64,000 nt of DNA from NCBI GenBank assembly GCA_004194705.1, contig SADC01001320.1:806001-870000 (forward strand), written 5' to 3'. Source of the stretch: Ditylenchus dipsaci (taxonomy: Eukaryota; Nematoda; Chromadorea; Rhabditida; Anguinidae). A program made the translations under genes and the position numbers. Shown in pieces: positions 55,340-64,000 of this stretch. How positions within the stretch are numbered: the first letter of the stretch is position 1; each line of letters begins with the position of its first letter. Below the pieces are notes generated by a model. That model saw nothing but the letters and a program-made list of their open reading frames with translations, did not search any database and was not told where the DNA came from.

Positions 55340-56655
55340 CCGACGGGGAGTGATTAGATCGAGGAGATAACGGTTGCAGTATAGAATCCCCTCCACGCAG
55401 AGTGCTCGGATGGTGGAGATAACCTCATAATCGTGTTTCTCGACCCCGATTTCACGTGAAAGCCGACTGTTTTTTTTATTCTTAGAATTTTTTTTCGAAC
55501 CACAAGGGGTATCATGGTTTTTTAAGCCTAGTTTCCAATGACTGAGAGGAAATTCAATATTTTTTTAACGCGGGAAGGGCTGTAAACTTTGTTTTGTTCA
55601 TACAATTTTTCTTATTTTGGTCACATTTTGTAGCTAAGATTCAGGGCTACCCAATACAATTTTTTCCAGCCACAAATCTCTAAAAAAAAACTCTGATAAA
55701 AATGCGTTTCCTCTCACTCTGCCTTTCACTCGGCCATTCACTCTAATGACTGAAAGGCAGAGTGAGAGGAAACGCATTTTTATCAGAGTTTTTTTTAGAG
55801 ATTTGTGGCTGGAAATTTTTTTATAGGGTAGCGCTAAATCTTAGCTACAAAATGTGACCAAAAGAAAAAAATTGTATGAACAAAACAAAGTTTACAGCCC
55901 TTCCGCGTTAAAAAACATGGAATTTCCTCTCAGTCATTGGACACTAGGCTTTAGTCAAATTTGAAAAATTTAAATTGGCGCCTTTTGAATTTTAAAGGGA
56001 ATAAGGGCTGTATTAGGAGGGAAAGGGAATGAAAGGGGGCCACTTTTATGGCAGAACGTTAGAAATTTAAATATCTGTATTCTTCGACTGCCTCACCATG
56101 TTTTTCAACTGGGCCGTGGCAAAAAGAGACTCTATATGCATTTTATGGTCAAGAGTACTTCTCGGAATCATGTCTAAGGTAAGTGAGTGCGCGCATCTCT
56201 AACTCTCAATCCCCCTGCGCCCCTTCGGGGCGCAGGGAGCTTGGTTGCTCGGGTTGAGATGCGCACACCCACATACCTTAGACACAATCACTCGAAAGTG
56301 ACTCTGGATGCATAAAAAAACATGCATAGCAGAGTTTATTTATGCGGTAGGCCCAGTATTCGAAACTACGTTTAACATATTATTGTTAGTGGGCCTGAGT
56401 CATTAGTGGCCCCTTTTATTTCCTTTCCCTCCCTATACAGCCCTTAATCCCTTCAAAATTCAAAAGGCGCCAGTTCAAAATTTTCCAATTTTGACTAAAA
56501 AACCATGATACCCCCCTGTGGATCGAATTTTTTTTTCTTAGAATTTAAAAAACAGCCGGCTTTCTCATGAAATCGGGGTCGAGAAACACGAATATGATGT
56601 TATCTCCTTGATCTGATCACTCCCCGTGGGGGAGGGGATTCTATACTCAAGCCGA
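55340..56655. mobile_element. 1.3 kb foldback with nested palindromes and a GC-hairpin copy
   Basis: GGGGAGTGATTAGATCGAGG with ATAGAATCCCCTCCAC on the left mirrors GGGGATTCTATACT and CTTGATCTGATCACTCCCCG on the right. The second arm word is TCGACCCCGATTTCA and its inverse. Inside are a 420 bp palindrome (55525-55945, centre about 55745) and a foldback of the family with AAGGGCTGTATTAGG and GGGGCCAC arms (about 55930-56520), whose core is the GC-hairpin repeat at 56155-56375. Confidence 0.7.
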
Positions 56656-57434
56656 AGATTTTAAGGTTAAACAACCCAAAAATCTGGGCTAAATGCCGTT
56701 TTTACAGCCAAACATATTCAAAATTTATTTTTTGCGGTTTTTTTGAAAAATATCTCCATGTCACGTTGTCCTACGTGTTCTTGAGCATGAGCCCGAAAAG
56801 AGGGACCCCTCTTAGTTATAAGGAGTTTAAAGAAATGTACATGAATTTTTTTCTTTGCCCTCCAAATTGGTGATGGTGGATTTCAGCCTGGATTTAAGGC
56901 GAATTTTAAGTTCAAGTTAACTTTTCTACCATTTTTTGCACTCTAATGACGAATTTCTCTTCGGTACCCTCAAGTACAACATCTTGACTTTTTTTAAGCA
57001 CAAAAACGTATAATAAAAGTTGCTTCTAAATTTTTTTCTTTGTTCTCCAAATTGTGATGGATGCTTTTAGCCTTGATACAAGGTGGATTTTTGTGTTCAA
57101 GCATGCTTTTCTGCCAGGTAGGGTAGGTAAATGGCCAGTTAGGGTGGGTAGGTAGCCAGAAAGTATATTTAAGTGTACAGGTGGAATCTCTACAGTCAAA
57201 CTTTGATATAACCTACACTCTGGGAGCAGGTCAGGTATACGTTATAGTAGGCAAAAATAGGCAAGAATAGGCACGGGTAGGCGAGGTAGAGTAGGTGGGT
57301 TAACAAGTAGGGTGGAAAACTTGAAGCATAAGATCTGCCTATGAAATTAACTAATTGAAAAAATCCGGTGGACAAATGGTCCAACGGAAAAATAACCACC
57401 AAAAAATTTAAACACCAAAAAAGCGTGTCAAGAC

Positions 57435-58313
57435 CAGTGTTGTTATAGCGCCGGAATCAGCGCCTTCGCCGACCCTTTCTGAAAAAAGGCCCAGCGCCAG
57501 CGCCGAGCGCCTCCCTTAAAAAATTTCGCCTCCGACGCCAGCGCCGGCGCCGACCTCTTTTGAAAAAATGCCCCAGCGCCGGCGCTCATAGCAGCGCCGA
57601 CGCCGGCTTGATAATTTTGTTTTTTCTGTAAATCAGTATGTTTTTTACAGTGAGAGTGATAATAATTATTTGTTCTCGATATCGATTAGCAGTATACCGT
57701 TTATATTTCCTCTATCAATTCCTCATGGTGAGTGAATATTGAAATACAGGGTGTTTTAAAAAATCTGCAGAATTTGAATTGAAAAAAAATTAGAAATTTG
57801 GTCTAGAAAACAAGTTATAGCCAATTCGAATCCTGCGAATTTCTTGAAACACCCTGTATTTTTCCTATGCTGAGAAATAAGTCCATATGAGGTGGAATTA
57901 TTAGAGAGTGGGGAGTTCCTGAAATGAATAAAGTAATCCATATTAGTTTTGTGAAAAAAAGTTGTGTAAATTACTTTTTCAACAATAGCATATGATACCC
58001 TGGTTGTGTTAAAAAAAATAAACTAAAAAATCAACGAAAATAAATAAAATAAACAAAAGATTTTAAGAAATGAAAGAAATTGCAGCAAAAAAATTCAGAT
58101 AATTTAGTTTGAAATTAAAATAATTGTCTTTCTCAATATTAGGCTGTTAAATTTTGAAAACAGCGCCGGCGCCATAGCCGTTCGAAAAACAACGCCGGGG
58201 CCAGCGCCGGGACGAAAATTTTTAGCGCCGGCGCCGACCAAAATTTTTCATTGGCCGCAGCGCCGGCCCGGCGCTGTTTTTCCCGGGGCAGCGCCGGCGC
58301 TGGAACAACACTG
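57435..58313. mobile_element. hAT-like element with GCGCCGGCGC arrays
   Basis: The ends CAGTGTTGTTATAGCGCCGG and its near inverse (CCGGCGCTGGAACAACACTG) are flanked by identical 8 bp GTCAAGAC (57427-57434, 58314-58321). The subterminal word GCGCCGGCGC is self-complementary and repeated at 57450-57610 and 58160-58300; the middle (57615-58155) is AT-rich. A CAGTG start with an 8 bp duplication fits the hAT superfamily. No ORF. Confidence 0.85.
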
Positions 58314-58364
58314 GTCAAGACTCTTTATTAAAAACACAAATATGAAGGCAAAAATAGAAAAAGC

Positions 58365-58721
58365 TCCCCAAGCCCTCTGCACCCACTTCGGGACGCAGGG
58401 GCCTGCGGGCTTGGAGTTGAGATGCGCACACCCACATACCTTAGGCACAAATCACTCGAAAGTGACTTTGGATGCATAAAAATGTATGCATACCAGAGTT
58501 TCTTCATATGGTAGGCTCTAGTAAACAAAAATGTGTTCAAATTCCACCTTTTCAAGTTCAAGAGAGGTGTATAAGTCAAAAAATGACCAAAATCGACGCT
58601 ACTGGAATATAAGCACTTTTGGGCTACCCCAAATAGTGTACTTTAGCCATATTTTTTAGGGTGGGCGTGAATTCGCAGAGAGTCCATTATTTTGCTGATG
58701 TTTATAACTTCCATTTAATTA
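58365..58721. repeat. partial GC-hairpin repeat and unassigned DNA
   Basis: The right half of the GC-hairpin family is present (GGGACGCAGG..., GAGATGCGCACACCCACATA, CCTTAGGCAC, then the GATGCATAAAAATGTATGCA hairpin). The left half is missing. Confidence 0.6.
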
Positions 58722-59132
58722 CAGTCAACTGTGTCAATAATGCACGCCCGCCTAGGTTCCGTTACTTTTTTTACCTTAAATTTCGGAGCTATTTGCTGAA
58801 TGTAATTCGCTAGCCTAGTGAAAAAATTACAAGGGTTCCGATTTTCCCGATCGTTTTGTGAAATACTATATTTTCATCATTTAGACCCGCAACTCTCCCA
58901 ATAGCGCACGCATATTTCCTAAATAGGTGTGCGCTATTAAGAGCGTTGCGGGTCTAAATGATAAAAAATATAGTGTTTCACAAAAACGATCGGGAAAATC
59001 GGAACCCTTGTAATTTTTGCACTAGACTATCAAATCACATTCAGCAAATAGCTCCGAAATTTAGGGTAAAAAAGTGTCGGAGCATAGGCGGTAACCAACT
59101 GCTTGGGCGTGCATTATTGATAGAGTCGACTG
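58722..59132. mobile_element. pogo-like MITE
   Basis: CAGTCAACTGTGTCAATAAT and ATTGATAGAGTCGACTG lie at TA sites. Long inverted arms carry GGGTTCCGATTTTCCCGATC and its mirror, with a central hairpin around AATAGCGCACGC. The right part keeps AAGTGTCGGAGC and AGGCGGTAACC as in the family. Confidence 0.75.
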
Positions 59133-59387
59133 TATGATATATAGAGTTTCGACTGTATGTTTTTTTTGGCTACTTTATGGTCTATCACAATAAAGGAGTG
59201 TTCATAAAAGGTTGACTGGAAGATAGGTTGGAACAAAGTTTATTTTTTTTGTTTGAGCATTTCTCCTCCTGAGAATTCCATTCTTAAAAAATTTATCCTC
59301 TCACAGTGTGAGATGCTCACACACATACTGCTAATTTTTTCAGTGTTTTCTCCCAAATTTATTCCATTTGATTGCGCAATTAATGGA

Positions 59388-59510
59388 TGTCGCCAAAAAA
59401 TATTGAGAACGAAAATTTGGGTCGAATTCCTGGTGGGAAAACAAAGGAGAAGAGATCAACTAACAAGATGATGCGCTTCTTTTCCTGCCAGTCGTTTCAC
59501 TTAAAATAAA
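59388..59510 (+). CDS. possible 40 aa ORF with poly(A) signal
   Basis: An ATG opens MSPKNIENENLGRIPGGKTK and runs to a TAA that overlaps an AATAAA. The composition is protein-like, but no acceptor, family or upstream exon is seen. A longer frame through 59253-59471 overlaps it. Low confidence either way. Confidence 0.2.
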
Positions 59511-59555
59511 ACCCCACCCCTGTTTTCGGTTAGTCCAACTTTTTTTCAACTTCTA

Positions 59556-59747
59556 CTATCGAAAATCTTTTATTGCAATATTCTGTCTAATATAATTGAG
59601 TATGGGTCTAACCTCCCATTCAGTGGCTGTTTTTGGCATTTTTGTAAGCTCCGTAACTCTATTCTCTATCTTATTTCTTGTGCCTATAATTGTGCTCAAA
59701 GCTAACCAACTCCGCGTGGAAGTTGAAGAGCGGTCCATTGAATTCAA
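59556..59747 (-). CDS. possible short coding exon, unknown
   Basis: The minus strand reads MDRSSTSTRSWLALSTIIGT, then RNKIENRVTELTKMPKTATE and NYIRQNIAIKDFR before a stop, with AATAAA overlapping the end. No array or repeat explains it, so it may be the 3' end of a small gene. No family is recognised and no upstream exon was found. Confidence 0.25.
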   Translation of the reverse strand: MNSMDRSSTSTRSWLALSTIIGTRNKIENRVTELTKMPKTATEWEVRPILNYIRQNIAIKDFR

Positions 59748-60039
59748 AGCAAGATTTTAGTTTTCAAATCGCGCTCTCAAAAGTCTAAGTTTACCAATAA
59801 ATTACTTTTTTTATCATTAATTTTAAATTTTTACTAAAATACTGAGTTTGCACGGCAATTTTTTAAATTTTATCAGTAATTTTTTGAATTTCACTGAATT
59901 GTTTTTCAATTCTCTCGGAATTGCGATTAAACCACTCCTAAGGCAATGAAACATGCTAAAAACAATAGAAAATAGGTTTTTGGGATTGGGAAAGCACTTT
60001 TTGGAAAAAAACAGTCCGAAAAATTTCGGCCCACAGGAT

Positions 60040-60800
60040 GGAGTATGATGGTTTTTTAGTTAAAAAATTCATGATTTGAACTGGCGTCTCTTGAATTTCT
60101 AAAGAGAATAAGGGCTTTACATAGAAGAAAAAGGAAATAAAAAGGGGCCACTTTCGTCGTAAAATGTTAAAAAGAGTTTATGCTTGTAATTTTTTCTGTC
60201 TTACATGTTTTTCAACTTGGGTCGTGGAAAAAAGAGCTTCTTTATGCATTTTATGCTCAAGAGTACTTCTCGGAATCATTTCTAAGGTGAGTGAGTGCGC
60301 GCATCTAAAACTCTCAAGCCCCCTGCGCCCCAGGAGGCTTTGAGTTGAGATGCACGCACCCACGTACCTTAGACACAAATCACTCGAAAGTGACTTTGGA
60401 TGCAAAAAAGTCAGGCATACCAGAGTTTCTTTATGTGGTAGGCCCTAGTATTCTTGTTAGTGGACCTTTGTAGTTAGTGACCCCTTTATTCCCTTCCCCT
60501 TATTCCTTGAAAATTTCAAAAGGCGCCAATTCAAATTACCGTATTACCTCTAATAAGCGACCCCCCCCGAAATCTGAAAAATTTCGGGTCAAGTTCGAAA
60601 ATTCCGGGTGCTCAACCAAAATCTAAAAAGTGTAATCAGTAGAGCTCGTGGGAGTTGAGAAAATGCATTAAACAGCTTTGCAGAAAAATTTCTCTGGGTT
60701 GAGATATAGGTTCTTAAAGTAGGGGGTGCGCGCTTATTAGAGGAAATACAGTATGAATTTTTGACTAAAAAGACCATGATACCCCCTTGTGGGTCGAATT
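60040..60800. mobile_element. foldback with GC-hairpin core and a nested CCGTA MITE
   Basis: GATGGTTTTTTAGTTAAAAA with AAGGGCTTTACA on the left and its mirror (GACTAAAAAGACCATGATAC) on the right bound it. The GC-hairpin core is at 60265-60450. A CCGTA-type MITE (60539-60751: CCGTATTACCTCTAATAAGC and TTATTAGAGGAAATACAG at TA) is inserted in the right arm. It is the sister copy of 55930-56520, and comparison shows the clean site there. Confidence 0.7.
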
Positions 60801-60952
60801 TTTTTCCAAAAAATGCTTTCCCAATTCCTGAAACATGTTTTCTATCGTTTTTAGCATGTTTCATTGCCGTAGGAGTGGTTTAAACGCAATCATCCATATT
60901 AGTTCTAAGAAGTGACCCAGTTATAATAAAACAAAGTTAAATTACCTGAAAT

Positions 60953-62177
60953 GGTTCACCCTTATTTCCGCCAAAATCATTTCCGCCAACTCATTTCCGC
61001 CAACTTATTTCCGCCAAACTCATTTCCGCCAACCTTATTTCCGCCAACCTCATTTCCGCCAACCTTATTTCCGCCAACCTTATTTCCGCCACTTTTTGTT
61101 TTAATTTTCAATTCGAAGCTTTTTGTGCTTTTCAGGTTCCAAAACCTGTTTTCTGCACTAATTTAACCATTCTAAAGAAGGTTTGACGGTAGTGAAATGC
61201 CGTTTCATAGGGTATTTATTGAATTTTCGTAAAACTGCTTAAATGACAGTTTACTACATAAAATCACTTTTACAATACTTAACCTTAACCTTAACCAGTA
61301 CAGGAAAGTGCCTTGGAGGCCGAAAAACATGAAAAGGTGCATCGAGTTGACATCCAGATTTACGAAGTGGTCATCCACTTGGTTAACAGCCATTTTTTTC
61401 AAATTTGTTATCGATCCGTCTAAGTACCTACGTGTAGTACTTTGGAAGATTTCTCAGTAAGAATTTTATGTTTATTACTTACTTGAAAATGATTTTCCCA
61501 CAATTTTCTTAAGAAGCAACGTAATGCAAATCAAGATAAGGTAAAGTGCTTGTCCAACTTTTTTATTATGTTTTTTTTGTGTGAAAAGTCCGTACTCCAA
61601 TGATTAAAAACAGAAGAGCTTTGTATGTGTGTTCCGAAAAATTTTATTTTGTTCAAATAAATCAAATTTCCATAACACGCATAGAAAGAGCAATAATAGG
61701 CATAGAAAGTTAGTTTCTATGAAGATTTTCTGGCGAGAGTTTCTTTGAAGTAGTATTAAATTGTCTAGTTTTAAATTGTCTTGACATAGCCCTTACGCAT
61801 TTCACAACCGTTGCACATTACAAGCAGCCTTCCTTACTGTTTTGTTGATCGATGCAATTTTCTACAATGAAAAATTAGCATCCTGAGAAAATAATAGCTA
61901 TGAAAAGTAGCAACGCAAAAAAGCGGAGTACACAAATGAAAAAAAACGAGAAATTTGGTAATCCAAAACTGTTATCTTAGGGCTTCCTTAAAAAGTGGCG
62001 GAAATGAGGTTGGCGGAAATAAGGTTGGCGGAAATGAGGTTGGCGGGAATAAGGTTGGCGGAAATGAGTTTGGCGGAAATAAGTTGGCGGAAATGAGTTG
62101 GCGGAAATGAGTTTGGCGGAAATAAGTTGGCGGAAATGAGTTGGCGGAAATGATTTTGGCGGAAATAAGTGTTAACC
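60953..62177. mobile_element. TTTCCGCC-array element, 1225 bp
   Basis: The ends GGTTCACCCTTATTTCCGCC and GGCGGAAATAAGTGTTAACC are inverted, with an identical 8 bp CCTGAAAT on both sides (60945-60952, 62178-62185). ATTTCCGCCAACTC words recur nine times at 60963-61092 and about twelve times inverted at 61993-62167. A CCAAGTGG-family foldback (61115-61385) is nested inside. There is no coding region. Confidence 0.85.
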
Positions 62178-62605
62178 CCTGAAATACCGTTTATATATAA
62201 ACAAGATAAACAGGGGCCTTACTATTACAGGCGCCTACCAAAATCATCTGCCAACATTTCCAAAATACAGTCCCCCAGCTCTACTTTTGGAGAGTATGTG
62301 TAGGCCTTATTAAGAGCTGATATTCTGTAGATTTAACCTTCTCAATACACCTACATTGAAATTAGCATGAAAAAAGTAGCCAAGGCCTCAAAGTCAAAAA
62401 TGGAAAACATAGTTGACCAAAATTTTCCGATAGCAATTCTTGTTGGCAGCATACAGTCACTTTTCTCTGACTTTTTTCAAAGAATTTATGCTCGTTAGAT
62501 AGCCTAGTTTTTATATTTAATCTTTTCAATACATTAGCACCAAGTTCCGCATTGAAAACTAAGTTAACCGGCCCAAAAAGTCAAAATATCAACCCTGAAT
62601 AGTTA

Positions 62606-62735
62606 ACTCGTTAAAGGACCATAGTCATCTATTCTGAATTGTCCCCCGCCAATTCAAAATAATAAGAATTTTTTTTTAAATTGGCGGGATACAATCGTTT
62701 TCGTAGACGGCAATGGTCCTTTAACTATGCGCGTT
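62606..62735. repeat. short foldback MITE upstream of the collagen exons
   Basis: GTTAAAGGACCATAGTCATC and its mirror GGCAATGGTCCTTTAAC surround GTCCCCCGCCAATTCAAAAT and an inverted partner. The end word is shared with 35220-35565. It lies about 45 bases upstream of the first collagen exon I can place. The 430 bases before it hold nothing recognisable. Confidence 0.6.
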
Positions 62736-62779
62736 ACGAAGTCATGCCAAATACTGTATGTAGAATTTTCATATTGCAG

Positions 62780-64000
62780 GAGCGATCCGACAAAATATGG
62801 AACCAAATACAAGTGCTCAACTCAGCTATTAGTGGCAGAGTTCAAGCTTCGAATGAACCGCCCATCATCATGTTCAGCAGAGTAAAAAAGTCGGCCTGGA
62901 ATAAGCACATATGTCAGGTAATACCGTTCCACTTTTTTCAACCCTTGATTCAAGTACAAAAAACTTTTAGGCTGTCACACTCTCTCTTGCCCAATGGACA
63001 ATCTGGAGCTGGAGGCCTCCAGGCACGGACGGGTAAGCATTTGGTTGTCGGATAAAAGTAAGATTTGTGGTCTAGAACACCAGGAGAATCAGGCAAACAG
63101 GGTCCTCCTGGAGAAGATGGTTTCGATGTGCAATTGGAATCAGAACATGATCTGCCCTGTGTCATTTGCCCTAGTGGACCACCTGGACAGCGGTAACTAT
63201 TTACAATAGCTTACAGTTAACTCAAATTTAGTTGTTTTTTGTTTTAGTGGGTCTCAAGGTGAACGAGGTCTCTCAGGTGGTCCTGGAGGTCCAGGAGTGA
63301 TGGGGCCTAGTGGTAATTTTTGCTTTTTTGAAAATAATCAAGTGTGAAAAACTTATATAAACCGAAATTAGGTCGTCAAGGAACCAGTGGTCAAATAGGA
63401 AACCCAGGTCCTTCAGGCAATCGTGGAACAAAAGGCGAGTTAGGTCATGTTGGACCACCTGGAGATACTACTGGTGAGCGGTTTTAGCTAGTGATGCTAA
63501 TGGAGAAATTAGACCCTAGTAGCGAATAAACCCCGCCCCATAAATTTTTCCTTTTAAAACTTAAGTAAAGAGTACTCAAATATATGTCCAAGACCCAGAA
63601 AGAGAGCGTAACACACTTATTAGTCACAACTTCTGTACGCTGGCCCACCCCGACCCTAAAGTCTAAGCCTAAACTTCTTACTTGAAATTGTAGTTACAGC
63701 GATTTTGAAAAGGTCTCATTTGTGGGGGGAGGGGCGGTCATTCGCTACTAGCGCAAGAAATTGTAATAATTTTTTGAATTCATTTCAGTGGCTGGAGTTG
63801 GCATCAAAGGACCTCAAGGTAGGAATCGTTTGGATTTTCTGGATGAGTTTTTTTTTTGGTTTTTTCATTTTTTGGATGAGTTAAGGTAGGGGATAGGGTT
63901 TTCGAGTGCTCGAAATTTTAAAGAAGTGTACATAGATTCCGCTAATCTATTTTCTTTAGGTCCTCCTGGATCAGCAGGTCCAAAAGGTCCGCCTGGGGTG
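62780..64000 (+). CDS. cuticle collagen, partial at 3' (window end)
   Basis: Exons: 62780-62917, 62971-63032, 63076-63192, 63248-63312, 63372-63473, 63789-63818, and 63960 onward past the window. The first exon (ERSDKIWNQIQVLNSAISGR) fits the non-collagen head after the membrane anchor; I did not find the exon for the anchor, so the 5' end is incomplete. Gly-X-Y blocks follow: GTPGESGKQGPPGEDG, then FDVQLESEHDLPCVICPSGP and GQRGSQGERGLSGGPGGPG, split by short introns. DLPCVICP is typical of nematode cuticle collagens, whose cysteines cross-link trimers in the extracellular cuticle. Exon 62971-63032 is open in phase but reads without Gly-X-Y; nearby frames show CHTLSCP and GQSGAGG, which suggests lost G/C bases. 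Confidence 0.85.

Larger units (their letters stand above)
50450..57313. mobile_element. 6.9 kb inverted-repeat structure with satellite-like ends
   Basis: The left end starts CCACCCTACCTGTTGACTAA and the right end is the inverse of CCACCCTACTTGTTAACCCA (about 57275-57313), both followed inward by TACTCTACCTCGCCTACC. Next on the left come the 10 bp satellite and three units of about 185 bp containing TTTGGAGGGCAAGGAAA. On the right, about two inverted units of the same kind (TTTGCCCTCCAAA, 56851 and 57031) precede short satellite remnants. The interior (52.1-56.8 kb) holds other insertions and some coding-like pieces but no recognisable transposase. It could be one large foldback transposon or a region bracketed by two inverted copies of a repeat. 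I found no clear target-site duplication. Confidence 0.5.

Noticed and set aside
6015..60405. Recurrent minus-strand ORF containing SLSSDLCLRYVGVRIS in many places
   Set aside because: It is the translation of the GC-hairpin repeat in several copies. The frame is broken differently in each, and the conservation is explained by the DNA stem.

Overview
The window reads as eukaryotic nuclear DNA from a nematode. The evidence is a secreted Lipase_2-type lipase of the nematode lips kind, the 5' part of a cuticle collagen (Gly-X-Y repeats plus the DLPCVICP block), many 40-60 bp introns with TTTCAG or TTTTAG acceptors, and very short 3' UTRs. I cannot name the species. It differs from a compact Caenorhabditis-type layout because intergenic DNA and long introns are packed with transposon-derived repeats.

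Genes in order. A lipase (+, 7733-12365, 5 exons, 291 aa) has a 3 kb intron that holds two decayed gene fragments. A membrane-anchored protein with four VWA-like modules (-, 14337-27551) follows. An RBM26/27-type RNA-binding protein (-, 30070-44213) comes next, with an intron of about 8.6 kb. A SUV3/SUPV3L1 RNA helicase (-, 44933-48650) lies upstream of it on the same strand. A cuticle collagen (+, 62780 to beyond the window end) closes the window. Several short or orphan coding-like pieces lie between 50073 and 59747. The genes have unrelated roles (fat hydrolysis, cell surface or matrix, RNA processing, mitochondrial RNA turnover, cuticle), and I see no pathway linking them.

Repeats dominate. 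The most striking class is array-terminated inverted-repeat elements. Each has its own short word of about 8-40 bp, tandemly repeated just inside both ends in opposite orientation. The words are unrelated between elements (TTTCGCCC, TTTCCGCC, TTGCGCAA, TTTACGCCCTCAAAT, GACCGGGTACA, GCGCCGGCGC, ACCCGGTTTTCGGT, TATTGGG and others), but the architecture is constant. For several I could find target-site duplications: 8 bp (2705/2974, 37124/38794, 38966/39258, 57427/58314, 60945/62178) and 9 bp (304/1663, 36174/36668). A second class has pogo/Tigger-like ends at TA sites (CAGTCGAACCTCGATA and CCGTAAATACTCTAATAA types). One of them (4813-5975) carries a broken gene with a Brinker/pogo-type helix-turn-helix. 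Further families are a GC-hairpin foldback, a CCAAGTGGTCG-ended foldback, tRNA-derived repeats, a 40 bp minisatellite, and a 10 bp satellite of about 1 kb at one end of a 6.9 kb inverted-repeat structure (50450-57313).

Reading-frame breaks in otherwise well conserved exons (SUV3, RBM26, probably collagen), and arm-to-arm differences inside near-perfect palindromes, fall mostly at homopolymers. This suggests residual homopolymer indels in the assembly rather than dead genes.
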